Origin: Megasphaera sp. UBA1696 | GTDB lineage: Bacteria; Bacillota; Negativicutes; Veillonellales; Megasphaeraceae | Direction of reading: 5' to 3' | NCBI GenBank assembly: GCA_002319965.1 | Contig: DCJQ01000025.1 | Location: 18,759 to 82,758, forward strand | DNA length: 64,000 nt | Shown here: piece after piece, positions 50,913 through 60,494 of the stretch | Position numbering within the stretch: the stretch's first letter is position 1 | How the letters are laid out: each line of letters opens with the position of its first letter | The notes under the pieces: model-generated | The model's input: the letters and a program-made list of their open reading frames with translations, nothing else | What the model was told of the DNA's origin: nothing | Database searches by the model: none | Program-made: the position numbers and the translations under genes

Positions 50913-51060
50913 AGTCTTGTCTCCTTTATCATCAAAAGTTAGTTTTATGCTTCATTTATTATTCAAATGGGATATCCTGACTCCATTATAAGGGGAGCCA
51001 TCATAACATAACAAATACATTTATATTATATTTTGTCATGTTTTTTAATTATGTCTGTGT

Positions 51061-52239
51061 TTATGATACATCGATTCCTATGACCGGATTCATACGGCGC
51101 TTCCGGCATTGCCCCCAAAAAAGGAGGGCGGCTGCAGCCAGAAAAAGCAAGCCTCCGTAAATGACGAATTTCGTGCCAAAAGAATCAATAAACATGCCGC
51201 TTACCGTCGTAGCTGCCATGGTTCCGAGATTAACGGCCGTAAGGAAGAGGCCGTTGGCAAAATCAGGGGCCTCCGGCGCCGCGTGGGAGAGCCAGAATTG
51301 GTTGATGTTGGCGTTGATACCGGCCAGGACTCCCCAGAAAATCGTAAGGACGGCCACCAGAAATCCGCCGTCCCCTCCCGTAAGGAACAGGAGATACACA
51401 GCTCCCAGCAAGAAGGGAAAAAATTTCACCGTATCTTCGGCCCGGCTGGAAAGAAGGTGTCCGGCCGCCATGCTGCCAAAGATGTTGCAAAGGCCGTAGC
51501 CAAACAGGAGCAAACTGACAAGGTTCGGTGCCAGCCCGACGACATTGGCCAAGTAGGCTGCCCAGTAATTGAAAACGCCAAAGACCGATCCGTTCAGGAA
51601 GAGGATAGCAAAAATAGAGGCCCAAACCATGGGCTTTTTCAACACAGCCAACTGTTCTCCATAAGACAACCGCCCTTCTGCCGGCATGGAAGGAATAAAG
51701 AAGGCCGTCGCCATCATGACGAAAAACGTCGTAAGGGCAAAGAAAGACATGGAAACGGATAAAGAAATATGTTCCGCCAGGAAATTACTGATCGGGACGC
51801 CGACGACCATGCCCGCCGACACACCGATGTTTATTTTTGCCACCGCCTTCGGCGCCGCTTTCACACCGGCCACTTCCGCTGCCATCGTAAAAGCCATGGA
51901 GCAGTAGACCGGATGGAAAAAAGCAGGAATGACCCGCACGGCCAAAAGCAGATTGAAATTCTCAGCAAAAACAGAAATGGTATTGCATATCGTAAAGAGT
52001 CCCAGCACCAACAGCATGACATACTTGCGGTTAAACCGGGAGAAAATAAGAGGCATAACGGGGCCGGAAAGGGCCACGCCCAAAGCAAAGAGGCTGATGA
52101 GCAGCCCGGCGTGGACGATCGTCACATCGTAACGCTGCGCAATATAAGGCAGAATCCCGATAAAGCCCATCTCCGTATTAAGGATGCCGAACACCCCTAC
52201 CATTAGAATAAATATCAAAAGACGCTTGTTCACTTGCAA
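51061..52239 (-). CDS. MFS exporter (AraJ/CmlA-type DHA1 family)
   Basis: About 392 residues, twelve membrane helices. The start is taken as TTG 52239, which has AAAGGAG at the right distance; GTG 52233 is also possible, and the upstream ATG lacks a ribosome site. MFS signature RFNRKYVML between helices 2 and 3, and helix 5 motif INIGVSAGMVVGVPISNFL typical of drug or sugar efflux proteins. Divergent from a LysR gene that probably controls it. Substrate unknown. Confidence 0.87.
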   Translation of the reverse strand: MQVNKRLLIFILMVGVFGILNTEMGFIGILPYIAQRYDVTIVHAGLLISLFALGVALSGPVMPLIFSRFNRKYVMLLVLGLFTICNTISVFAENFNLLLAVRVIPAFFHPVYCSMAFTMAAEVAGVKAAPKAVAKINIGVSAGMVVGVPISNFLAEHISLSVSMSFFALTTFFVMMATAFFIPSMPAEGRLSYGEQLAVLKKPMVWASIFAILFLNGSVFGVFNYWAAYLANVVGLAPNLVSLLLFGYGLCNIFGSMAAGHLLSSRAEDTVKFFPFLLGAVYLLFLTGGDGGFLVAVLTIFWGVLAGINANINQFWLSHAAPEAPDFANGLFLTAVNLGTMAATTVSGMFIDSFGTKFVIYGGLLFLAAAALLFWGQCRKRRMNPVIGIDVS

Positions 52240-52324
52240 AGCATCACTCCTTTCTCGTTGATGGATTAAGGATATCACAGAAAACTGAAAATAACTAATA
52301 CCTATAACATTTATCTGGACATAA

Positions 52325-52353
52325 TTGGATTACATATCTGACTCTGTTATAAT
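52325..52353 (+). promoter_or_regulatory. Promoter of LysR gene
   Basis: TTGGAT (52325-52330) and TATAAT (52348-52353) with a 17-bp spacer, 20 bp before the ATG. Confidence 0.78.
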
Positions 52354-52372
52354 GGTAGCAGAGGTGATGGAA

Positions 52373-53254
52373 ATGGAATTTCGTGTCCTAAAATACTTTT
52401 TGGCAGTCGCCAGAACGGAAAATATCTCTCACGCCGCAGAAGCCATGCACGTGTCCCAACCGGCATTGTCCCGGCAGCTCATGGATTTAGAAGAAGAACT
52501 CGGCGTGAAGCTCTTAGTCCGGGGCAATCGGAACACTACGCTGACAGAGGCCGGTTTCCTGCTCAAAAAACGAGCTGAAGAAATTGCTCAGCTCGTCGAT
52601 AAAACCGTAGATGAACTGTCCCATGCGCAAGAAGGCGTAAGCGGCAGCGTCCGCATCGGCTGCGGCGAAACAGCCGGCATGAGGGTCGTAGCCCGCGCAA
52701 TCCAGTCTTTACGAAAAGAGTATCCCAACATCCACTATCAGTTTCAAAGCATGGACGGCATGGTCGTAAAAGAGCAGCTAAAGAGAGGGACCTTGGATTT
52801 TGGCGTATTGATACAGCCTGAGGCCCCACAGGACTATCCCCATATCGAGCTGGCCCACGAAGATGTCTGGGGTGTACTGATGCGAAAAGACAGCCCGCTG
52901 GCCGCACACACGACCATTCGAGCCGCTGACCTGGAAGGACTCCCCTTAATCGCTTCCCGACAGGCCCTTACCGCAAGGGAACTTAGCCTATGGTTTGACA
53001 AGGATGAAAGCGAATTCAATATCATCGCCACGTACACCCTGATTTACAACGCCTCTCTCTTAGCCGAGGAAGGCGTCGGCTACGTGCTGTGCCTGGATCG
53101 CCTCATCCAACTCCCGAAAGACGGAAATCTCGTATTCCGGCCGTTAGATCCCCAAAACATCTGCCGCATCTTCTTTATCTGGAAAAAGAATCAACTCTTT
53201 TCAGAAGCCGCCCGATTATTAAAAGAAAAAGTGATGGACTTGTCCGAAAAATAA
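52373..53254 (+). CDS. LysR-family regulator, divergent to MFS gene
   Basis: 293 residues from ATG 52373 (GAGGTG upstream; earlier ATGs overlap the promoter). N-terminal HTH (FRVLKYFLAVARTENISHAA, then VSQPALSRQLMDLEEELG) and an effector-binding domain. The protein probably controls the MFS exporter transcribed in the opposite direction. The effector is not known. Confidence 0.9.
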   Translation: MEFRVLKYFLAVARTENISHAAEAMHVSQPALSRQLMDLEEELGVKLLVRGNRNTTLTEAGFLLKKRAEEIAQLVDKTVDELSHAQEGVSGSVRIGCGETAGMRVVARAIQSLRKEYPNIHYQFQSMDGMVVKEQLKRGTLDFGVLIQPEAPQDYPHIELAHEDVWGVLMRKDSPLAAHTTIRAADLEGLPLIASRQALTARELSLWFDKDESEFNIIATYTLIYNASLLAEEGVGYVLCLDRLIQLPKDGNLVFRPLDPQNICRIFFIWKKNQLFSEAARLLKEKVMDLSEK

Positions 53255-53707
53255 TCGGCCTCAAAATCTCCCTTCCATCAAGATATAAGTCCCCGCCTTC
53301 AATATCATCATTGCAGCAAAACAAAACCGACCGCCTAAAGTCAGACCAACGATCTAACCTTAGGCGGTCGGTTAATTTATGCGAATATACGCAGATACCG
53401 TGCCTATATTATTATAAATTCCTATTACGGTGCCCCACTGGCCATGACCAAGCCGATTACCTCTGCAGCACCCTTTCGCTTCAAGGCTTTGGAACAGATT
53501 TTAAAGGCCCGACCGGTCACAAGTAGAGCTTAACCAAAGGTATTTGTCTTCAATATAATAAAAGGATTACAGAGGTTTGGAACATCCTGTGTTCACGGCT
53601 ATACAATTACCAGGTTTGGCCGGTACAAATTATGAACATCCCAAAAAAGAACTTTCTGTATCGGATCCGATTCGTTATTTATTCGGTGTACTTTTTCGCA
53701 ATATGTT
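53255..53707. repeat. Degenerate comF 3'-end copy A and flanks
   Basis: The gap holds the oldest of three comF-tail copies. A perfect 13-bp hairpin ACCGACCGCCTAA/TTAGGCGGTCGGT (53326-53338, 53360-53372) corresponds to the comF terminator. At about 53427-53525 the minus strand encodes SKALKRKGAAEVIGLVMASG plus AP and stop, the comF C-terminus, with TGRAFKIC in place of TGATLEAC. CTTCCATCAAGAT at 53272 matches copy B. Identity to comF is clearly lower than for copy B. The rest, 53530-53707, shows an open frame (TAIQLPGLAGTNYEHPKKEL) that I do not recognise. Confidence 0.75.
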
Positions 53708-54481
53708 TTACACAAAAAGCTCCGCCTCCGCAAATAGTGCTGCTCTACCGCGTATTACCGTGTGTTCTCCGGCATAGCTGCAATACAGCACCCCTCCACG
53801 TGCGGATGCCTGATATGCGATAAATTCCGTTTTTCCGGTTCTATCCGCCCAGTAAGGAATGACATGGCAATGCCCACGTCCACAGACGGGATCTTCTGCT
53901 ACATTGCATTTTGGCGCAAAGGAGCGTGTTACGCAATCATACTCATTACCGAGGGCGGTGATGTGCAAACAAACCCCCTCCATCTGTCGAATCAAATCTT
54001 GATTCGGGTGAACATGTTTAACCTGCTCCTCATTTTCTAAAACGCATACCATATCAGCCCCACAGTAAGCCTCAACAGGTTTTACTCCCAAAGCCGCTGT
54101 CATTTGTTCCGTGACGGGAACCGGCTGCAACTGAAAAGATGGAAAATTCATCACTAGCAAATCATCTTGTTTTTCTACGGTCAGAATGCCGCTAAGTGTA
54201 TGGAAGGTCACTGTTTTCAGTTTGGGCTCTACAAAACGAGTAATGACATAAGCCGTAGCCAGCGTTGCGTGGCCGCACAGTTCTACCTCACCGCCGGGAG
54301 TAAACCATCGCAGATGATAAACCGCTCCTTCTTTTACAGCAAAAGCTGTTTCAGAGAGATTATTTTCAACGGCAATACTCTGCATAATCTGATCATTTAA
54401 CCACGTATCCATCACACAGACAGCGGCAGGGTTGCCTGTAAAAATTTTTTCTGTAAACGCATCCACTACATATTGTTTCAT
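53708..54481 (-). CDS. PhzF-family isomerase/epimerase
   Basis: 257 residues from ATG 54481. PhzF-fold signatures: VVDAFTEKIFTGNPAAVCV at the N-terminus, NNLSETAF with the catalytic Glu, LRWFTPGGEVELCGHATLA, and the C-terminal half with EDPVCGRGHC (GSGH region). Members isomerise or epimerise small ring or amino-acid compounds. GGAGG precedes the ATG, and the stop codon of the aminotransferase gene lies 10 bp upstream, so both are one operon. Base composition is lower in GC than the housekeeping genes. Confidence 0.88.
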   Translation of the reverse strand: MKQYVVDAFTEKIFTGNPAAVCVMDTWLNDQIMQSIAVENNLSETAFAVKEGAVYHLRWFTPGGEVELCGHATLATAYVITRFVEPKLKTVTFHTLSGILTVEKQDDLLVMNFPSFQLQPVPVTEQMTAALGVKPVEAYCGADMVCVLENEEQVKHVHPNQDLIRQMEGVCLHITALGNEYDCVTRSFAPKCNVAEDPVCGRGHCHVIPYWADRTGKTEFIAYQASARGGVLYCSYAGEHTVIRGRAALFAEAELFV

Positions 54482-54491
54482 AATTGCCTCC

Positions 54492-55598
54492 TTATTTTTT
54501 TCGATTGAAAAGGTATTCACTGACCAATTGAATGCACTTTGGGAAACTCTTACGGCACAGGCCGATACGAAGATATTCATCCGATTTTTCCAGCACCGAA
54601 GAAGGAACAATCAGCACGCCGGTATTCTCCAAAATTTCCATACAGAATGCCATTGCACTTTGCTTTCCCTTTAATTTCACATATGCCATGGTGGCCCCCT
54701 TAGGTGGAACATAGGAGAATATTTTTTCGTGTTGCTTCACAAACAGCGCCAATAGCTCGGCATTGCGATGGACAAGGGCATTATTACGCTGTATGATAGC
54801 ATCTCGTTTATTCAGCAGCTCCCTTGCAATCCATTGACACGGCAGATTGGAGCACGTGCTGGTAAAATGGCGGTAATCCAGTAATCTATGCATGAGTCCC
54901 GGATTTTTGGTCGCTATCCACCCCAGCCGCAGTCCAGGAGCCGCAAAGGTTTTAGAAAAACTGCCTAGAACAACCGAATTTTCATACAAATCTGCAAATG
55001 AGGCATCCGAACAACTTTCCTCCATACGGAGAAAACGATATACCTCATCGGCTATCAAATAGAGATTATACTCACGACACAACGCTGCAATAGAAGCCAT
55101 TTCACGGTCTGTTAAGCAGGCGCCTGTTGGGTTATGGGGATAATTCAAAATCAGCAGCCGAGTCTGTTTAGTGATTTTTGTTTTCAGCGTTTCCAAGTCA
55201 AATTCCCAGTTTTGCTCAAAACTAGGGCGATATTCGATAATAGAGCACCCAATCTCCTTTGCGATGACGGAAAGAGACTGATATGAGGGTGTTTGTACTA
55301 CGATTTCGTCACCTGGTTTCAACAGCGCACGCATCGTGACATAGATGGTTTCCTCGCCACCGTTCATGACAGCAATTTGGTCAGGTGTGACGTTTTCATA
55401 GAGTGCAGACAGTTGCTCTCGTAGTAGCAGATATCCCTTTCCCAGTGCATAGCCCAGTGGCTCATCTGCATAGTCGGAAAGGTCGGACACGACGTCCTTC
55501 AGCGATAGGGATTCCGGGTCGGAACTCCCCATCATGTATTTAGATTTCGATTCATATTGGGTGAAATAGGCATCCACTAGAAACTTACTCATATCCAT
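54492..55598 (-). CDS. PLP-dependent class I/II aminotransferase
   Basis: 368 residues from ATG 55598 (GGAGG upstream). Fold-type I features: NGGEETIYVTMRALLKPGDE, LNYPHNPTGACLTD, ADEVYRFL and the PLP lysine in LGSFSKTFAAPGLRLGW. It moves an amino group between an amino acid and a 2-oxoacid; the substrate cannot be told. Operon with the PhzF gene, divergent from a LysR regulator. Codon use and GC are lower than in flanking core genes, a sign of acquisition. Confidence 0.9.
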   Translation of the reverse strand: MDMSKFLVDAYFTQYESKSKYMMGSSDPESLSLKDVVSDLSDYADEPLGYALGKGYLLLREQLSALYENVTPDQIAVMNGGEETIYVTMRALLKPGDEIVVQTPSYQSLSVIAKEIGCSIIEYRPSFEQNWEFDLETLKTKITKQTRLLILNYPHNPTGACLTDREMASIAALCREYNLYLIADEVYRFLRMEESCSDASFADLYENSVVLGSFSKTFAAPGLRLGWIATKNPGLMHRLLDYRHFTSTCSNLPCQWIARELLNKRDAIIQRNNALVHRNAELLALFVKQHEKIFSYVPPKGATMAYVKLKGKQSAMAFCMEILENTGVLIVPSSVLEKSDEYLRIGLCRKSFPKCIQLVSEYLFNRKK

Positions 55599-55708
55599 AA
55601 GGAATTCCTCCAATGCTTGTGTTTTGTATGATATTATTATATACTCAGGGATATAAATAAGTAAAATCGATGTTTATTATTATAATATGCAAAAGGATTA
55701 TTTGAAGA

Positions 55709-56578
55709 ATGCAGAGATACATTGCTCTTTTGAAAATAATTGAGGTTGGTAGTTTTACAAAAGCGGCTGACCTTTTGGGTTACACCCAGCCGGCTCTCAG
55801 TCAAATGATTGCTTCACTGGAAAAAGAGTTGTCCATCAAAATTCTATATCGTTCCCGTTATGGTATTCGCCTAACACCAGAGGGAGAAAGGTTGTATCCA
55901 TCCATACAAAACGCAGTGATACAATACCAGACCATGCGCCACACAGCAGATGAAATCCGAGGACTGGATTCCGGCATCGTGCGTATCGGAACGGTTTCCA
56001 GCGTATCTTGTCACTGGTTGCCTGGCATCATTCGTAGATTTTGGCAAAAATATCCGAATATTCAGATTGTGTTACACCAAGGTGACTATACGAGCATCTC
56101 AGAATGGGTACGTACTGGGGCAGTAGACTTTGGCTTTGTGAATCCTAACGCCGTCAAAGGAATGGAAACCACGTTCATCAAGTCCGGTGAATTTCGTGCA
56201 GTACTTCCGAAATATCATCCCTTGTCTGAAAAACAGTCCCTGTCCCTTAAGGACTTAGCGAATGAACCGTTTTTGTTACTGGAGGAAGGCGCATATAGTG
56301 AACCTTTAGAGGCTTTTCATGCGATAGGTATCACTCCAAATATCAAACTACGTGTCCATGACGATTATTCTATCCTGTCTATGGTAGAGCAAGGGTTAGG
56401 CATTTCTATCTTGACTGAACTTGTACTGCGCAAGACAAGTTATGAGGTAGTGGCACTCCCCATTGACCCTGTAATCATCAGAACTATGAGTATTATCACA
56501 AAAGATAAAAACACACTGCCACAAGCGAGTAAAAAATTTATTCACTATTTATTAGAAGAAAAAAATTCTTTATACTAA
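55709..56578 (+). CDS. LysR-family regulator of the PhzF-aminotransferase module
   Basis: 289 residues. HTH LLKIIEVGSFTKAADLLGYT and QPALSQMIASLEKEL, then the effector domain. It faces the aminotransferase-phzF operon across a 110-bp AT-rich gap, the usual place for a LysR target. It resembles the branch with a short N-terminus. The effector is unknown. The gene is AT-richer than the genome average. Confidence 0.9.
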   Translation: MQRYIALLKIIEVGSFTKAADLLGYTQPALSQMIASLEKELSIKILYRSRYGIRLTPEGERLYPSIQNAVIQYQTMRHTADEIRGLDSGIVRIGTVSSVSCHWLPGIIRRFWQKYPNIQIVLHQGDYTSISEWVRTGAVDFGFVNPNAVKGMETTFIKSGEFRAVLPKYHPLSEKQSLSLKDLANEPFLLLEEGAYSEPLEAFHAIGITPNIKLRVHDDYSILSMVEQGLGISILTELVLRKTSYEVVALPIDPVIIRTMSIITKDKNTLPQASKKFIHYLLEEKNSLY

Positions 56579-57138
56579 TTTTTTAATTTTTCATCTTTAA
56601 GGGTCATCCATATACTCTTTCTCCCTACGGGAAAACCACTGCCAACTTCCATCAAGATGCGTATCCGTATAGGTTCAGATTTATAGCATAAAATAGACCT
56701 CCTAAAGTCAGACCAAAGATCTAACCTTAGGAGGTCGGTTTATATTGTGAACGAGTAGGAATAAGTCAGGCAGTATTGTCCTATTACGGGGCCCCGCTGG
56801 CCATGACCAAGCCGATTACCTCTGCTGCCCCGTTTCGCTTCAAGGCTTTGGCGCAGGCCTCGAGGGTTGCACCGGTCGTGAAGATGTCGTCTCAAAGATA
56901 TACAACTTTGATACAATGAAACGATAGCAGAGCATTTGCCCCCCCCTATGCATCACAAGCAAAGCAGGATAAACAATACTTCCCAATAAAATCATGCTAG
57001 TTAAAAAAATTTAGTCCTAAAAGAGAACAGATTTTACATAGCTCTCATTTCTGCTCCTTCCATTCACATCAACAGTTTCTCCGATACCGAGGTTCCTGCC
57101 GTCATGGCCCCTAGGCGTTCCCGTCTGATAGTTCTATC
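56579..57138. repeat. comF 3'-end copy B and adjoining non-coding sequence
   Basis: 56697-56892 is 99 percent identical (two mismatches in 196 bp) to 61230-61425, which holds the comF terminator hairpin and the last 36 codons of comF. The left flank 56649-56696 matches 61181-61229 more weakly. The terminator hairpin is at 56696-56736. The copy ends sharply inside the codon before the PRPP-loop aspartates. From 56893 to 57138 I see no gene; 56905-56932 matches 60712-60739 at 24 of 28 positions. Confidence 0.9.
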
Positions 57139-57948
57139 TCAGGAAATGAGGACCTTAACCTCACACCAATAGCCATGTTCCAAATAATCGAATAACTGCA
57201 GCCCCACTTCATCAGCAATGCTATATTGCGGTTCTATATGATGCTGCCGCAGCCAGCCCAATAGTCCAGAAAAATCAGCATGATTATTTTTTACGTAGAC
57301 AGGGGTGCAAGCATAGGTACCCTTAGGAATCGTAAGCTTATATTCAGCCGCAATATCCTGCTCCAGGGCCCAGTCAAAGCTGACAAACTCTCCTTGTTTG
57401 ACAAAATGTTGCTCTGCCATGGCCGGTAAATCCAAAAGAAAACCATAGCTTCGGCGTACAGAGCGATTGGGTCCCAAGGAGGCCACACAGGCTTCTTGCA
57501 ACTTCAAATGATAAGCACGCATATCTTCCGTGTTTTTACCATAAAGAACAGTCCGCTCAGGAAAATCCTTGACATATACCTGCCCCTGGCCTTTTACGTT
57601 CTGAATACGCTGGGCCTGAAATCTGTACCAATCAATATCCGAAGCAATGCGGCTGTAATACTGGCTCAGCCGTATTGCTTCCTGCTGTTGCATTAAGAGT
57701 TGATTCAAAACATTTTCATTATTTTCAGAATCGAGAATCACACGGATAGACTCTAAGGGCATGTGCAGGTTTCGGCAACAAGTAATGATGTCGAGCTGCC
57801 AAAATTGATCGTATGAATAATAACGGTATTTATTTTTCTGATCGACATAAGATGGCTTGAAAAGGCCAGTTTTGTCATAAAAACGCAACGTATCTTTCGA
57901 TATTCCTGTAATCGCACTGACTTCACCGACTAAATATCTTTTTTCCAT
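57139..57948 (-). CDS. MerR-family activator with GyrI-like effector domain
   Basis: 269 residues from ATG 57948 (GAAGGAG upstream). N-terminal MerR HTH (YLVGEVSAITGISKDTLRFY) with the typical YYSYDQFWQLDIIT linker region, a dimer coiled coil, and a C-terminal domain similar to BmrR/GyrI drug-binding proteins (RTVLYGKN start; EVKVLIS end). MerR activators act at promoters with a 19-bp spacer, and exactly such a promoter lies upstream of the OCD-family gene at 60594-60624. Probably the module's regulator. Effector unknown. Confidence 0.88.
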   Translation of the reverse strand: MEKRYLVGEVSAITGISKDTLRFYDKTGLFKPSYVDQKNKYRYYSYDQFWQLDIITCCRNLHMPLESIRVILDSENNENVLNQLLMQQQEAIRLSQYYSRIASDIDWYRFQAQRIQNVKGQGQVYVKDFPERTVLYGKNTEDMRAYHLKLQEACVASLGPNRSVRRSYGFLLDLPAMAEQHFVKQGEFVSFDWALEQDIAAEYKLTIPKGTYACTPVYVKNNHADFSGLLGWLRQHHIEPQYSIADEVGLQLFDYLEHGYWCEVKVLIS

Positions 57949-58073
57949 TATGTGTTTTCTCCTTCTTTTCGCCCTTCCATCTGTCTGGTATAGCAATGTT
58001 GCATAAGGAAAGCAAATGCAATACCAATCGGAAGGCTGCGTCTATATGGCATTACGGAAAAGAATCCACTAAG

Positions 58074-58166
58074 TTATAAGTAAAATAAGTTTTCTCCGTC
58101 TTGGTCGTTTGCCGGCATTATTCTGCATACTAACAGGATACGCATAAATCGGGCGATTATCAAGAG
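58074..58166 (-). pseudogene. Truncated copy of the YkvI transporter gene 3' end
   Basis: The minus strand encodes LLIIARFMRILLVCRIMPAN then DQDGENLFYL and stop. It aligns without gaps to the transporter's C-terminus LLMIVKFVRILLARRRMLAN and EQRGKEII. It starts only 4 bp after the intact gene's stop codon, so the two C-termini lie back to back in the same orientation. Nothing else of this second copy remains. Divergence suggests an older or paralogous origin. Confidence 0.78.
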
Positions 58167-58170
58167 CAAG

Positions 58171-59295
58171 TTAAATAATTTCTTTACCACGTTGTTCGTT
58201 TGCCAACATTCTTCTCCGGGCCAACAGAATACGTACAAATTTGACAATCATCAATAGAACGATAAAGATACCAACGTAACCACTGACGATATAGACGATA
58301 TTGATAATTTGATTGAACGGAAAGACTACAGCCCCCCAGAGAGCTGCAAAGGAAACGCCCCAAATGATGATTTTATGTTTTTTCGTACCTTCCGTCGCAA
58401 ACTTAGCTCCCAGAACATAAACCAAAGGCGTACAAATCGTATAAATAGCGAAGAAGATAAGAACGCCGAAGGCCATTCCTAAAGGCGCCCAAACAGATTG
58501 GGCCAAATACAAATTGATAATCTGTTTATCAAGAATTGTATCGATTGTCGAAAGAATCGGGTATGCCGAAAACATGTCGAGCAAACCGTACAAGAAAAGG
58601 CCGATACTCTGACCAATCATGAGCGGCTTGATAGGAAACTTCGTCGCCAAGTCAGCGGAGAAGGAAGATAAGAAAAGGACCATAAGTCCTACCAGACCAA
58701 GCCCGGAAAGAAACCAATTCGGTGCCACTTGAAGCAGATTATACTGATGGGTTTCCACCGCCACCACATTATCAGGGATAGTAGAAAAATTACTATATAC
58801 CGTAACGGACGCGATAACAATAACAAAAAGTGTCAAGAACGGCATGATGACACCGAGAGATTTCAATACGGAATTCAAGCCAATCGAAACAGTTACGGCT
58901 GTGATTACTACCGTAAAAATAGCCCCCACCACCAAGGGCAGTCCATATTGCTCATGCAAAACAGAGCCGCCGGCTGCAATCTCCGCAACAAACATACTGA
59001 AGCAAAAGGCAACAGAAAACCACTCCAACACCCTGGCCATGAAAGAGCCGCAGAAGAACGAATAGACCTCATTCCCTTTCTTACAATGACCATACTTACC
59101 AGCGTAAATAAAGCCCAAATTAACAAGAATAATAATCGTACTGAACGTCAATGCCGTAAATACGCCATAATAACCAAAAGGCACATAATATTGCAAGGCT
59201 TCCTGCCCACTCATGAACCCACCACCAATGAGATAGCCCAAACTGGAACCGACAAAAATATAAACCTGTCCCAAAAAGCTCTTATTCATGCTCAT
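58171..59295 (-). CDS. YkvI-family membrane transporter
   Basis: 374 residues, about eleven membrane helices. The protein resembles the uncharacterised YkvI family of the APC/LeuT-fold superfamily: GSSLGYLIGGGFMSGQEALQ in the first helices and a GVIMPFLTLFVIVIASV block in the middle. Start ATG 59295 or the Met two codons later; the second has the better distance to GGAGG. It lies between the OCD-family gene and the MerR gene; an amino-acid or imine substrate is inferred from the neighbour. A truncated copy of its 3' end lies immediately downstream. Confidence 0.85.
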   Translation of the reverse strand: MSMNKSFLGQVYIFVGSSLGYLIGGGFMSGQEALQYYVPFGYYGVFTALTFSTIIILVNLGFIYAGKYGHCKKGNEVYSFFCGSFMARVLEWFSVAFCFSMFVAEIAAGGSVLHEQYGLPLVVGAIFTVVITAVTVSIGLNSVLKSLGVIMPFLTLFVIVIASVTVYSNFSTIPDNVVAVETHQYNLLQVAPNWFLSGLGLVGLMVLFLSSFSADLATKFPIKPLMIGQSIGLFLYGLLDMFSAYPILSTIDTILDKQIINLYLAQSVWAPLGMAFGVLIFFAIYTICTPLVYVLGAKFATEGTKKHKIIIWGVSFAALWGAVVFPFNQIINIVYIVSGYVGIFIVLLMIVKFVRILLARRRMLANEQRGKEII

Positions 59296-59411
59296 ACGCC
59301 TCCATTCGAATACATATTTTCACGATTATGAAATTCCATTTTTATATTTACACCGTTGCAATTTCTATTTATAGTATGCTTTTTTCTCTGTTCTCCTCAG
59401 CAAAAGTGCTG

Positions 59412-59450
59412 AAAAGAGGGCGAAGAGACACCGCCTCTTCGCCCTCTTTT
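59412..59450 (-). terminator. Strong terminator between OCD-family gene and YkvI gene
   Basis: A perfect 16-bp stem AAAAGAGGGCGAAGAG/CTCTTCGCCCTCTTTT ends with a T run on the minus strand, so ykvI likely has its own promoter or depends on readthrough. Confidence 0.93.
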
Positions 59451-59468
59451 CGAGTCACCCTTGTAATA

Positions 59469-60494
59469 TTATAATTTCAGCTTTTTGCCGATACCGTTTT
59501 TGATTGCGTTGGCAAAGATAGCCTGCCCCATGGCGATATCATTAGTCGAGATGCCTATGTTGCTGCAAACGATGAGTTCATCAGCATTCGTACGCCCTTC
59601 GTTCAAACCGGCAAGGATTTCCCCTGTTTCGCCGACAACCTGCGGCAGTCCATCAGGGAAATAACCCATTCCTTCAAAAAGCTGGTGCTCATCAATGCTG
59701 TCTACAAAATATTTGTCAGCATGGAGAGCTATTTCAGGTTCCCAGAAGGTGTTCAGATCACACGGAAGGATCGTCTGACCTTTAGAAACCCATTCTTTCT
59801 TCGCCAATTTCATGGGTTCACGGATGATGAATGTAGCCGAGCTCAGTACTTCGCAGCTCTTGACGACTTCTTCAATGCTAGAGGCTTTGACGATAGGAAC
59901 ATGTACTTCGTCTTTAACCTGATCGATGAGGCGGTCCATCATTTCCGGGAATTTATCGTAAATATAGATTTTCTTCAAATGTTTCAGCGTCTTAGCGACG
60001 AAGCGGACATGGCCTACACCTTGAACACCGCATCCAAACATTCCGAAGGTTTCTGCGTTCGGATGAAGTACTTCTGCAGCCAAAGCCGTGACAGCGGGTG
60101 TTCTCATAGCCGTGAGCCAAGTGCAATCCATAATAGCGATAGGGACCCCGGTTACAATATCATTCATGATTTGCAGACCTGTTGTTTGGGGAAGATTGTA
60201 TTGTTTCGGATTACGAGGATAGCATTCAATCCATTTTACACCGCAAGCAAGACTGCTCAGTACATACGCGGGCATAGCATGGAAGAAAACGTCTTCGTAC
60301 GGATGGATACCAATCTTAGCAGGCATTTCATATTCATTACGGCCATGAGCAATCATGGCCTTTTTAACCAAATCCAACGTTTCTTCAACAGTCGGACCAG
60401 CCTGAATGCATTCGTCTTTGGTAAGCCAGAGAACTTCGTTACCTAAGTCCAGGACAGTCTTCAAATGTTCATGTTCTTTTTCAAATTTCTCCAA
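59469..60494 (-). CDS. Ornithine cyclodeaminase/mu-crystallin family enzyme
   Basis: 341 residues if started at TTG 60494. Family features: EMPAKIGIHPYEDVFFHAMP, the substrate-binding GVKWIECYP, DCTWLTAMRTPAVTALAAEV and the NAD site MFGCGVQGVGHVRF. Members are ornithine cyclodeaminase, alanine dehydrogenase or imine reductases; this one is undetermined. A strong ribosome site (GGAGG) serves an ATG at 60518, but that reading frame hits TAA after seven codons (MYEATAE), and the main frame continues directly after it (TAA TTG GAG AAA). Either codon 8 was mutated to a stop or the TTG is used for restart. Confidence 0.82.
   Translation of the reverse strand: MEKFEKEHEHLKTVLDLGNEVLWLTKDECIQAGPTVEETLDLVKKAMIAHGRNEYEMPAKIGIHPYEDVFFHAMPAYVLSSLACGVKWIECYPRNPKQYNLPQTTGLQIMNDIVTGVPIAIMDCTWLTAMRTPAVTALAAEVLHPNAETFGMFGCGVQGVGHVRFVAKTLKHLKKIYIYDKFPEMMDRLIDQVKDEVHVPIVKASSIEEVVKSCEVLSSATFIIREPMKLAKKEWVSKGQTILPCDLNTFWEPEIALHADKYFVDSIDEHQLFEGMGYFPDGLPQVVGETGEILAGLNEGRTNADELIVCSNIGISTNDIAMGQAIFANAIKNGIGKKLKL

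Noticed and set aside
53577..53777. Plus-strand frame beginning near 53577
   Set aside because: It starts at TTG without a ribosome site and its second half is antisense to the PhzF gene. The first 35 residues could be a remnant, but no family is recognised.
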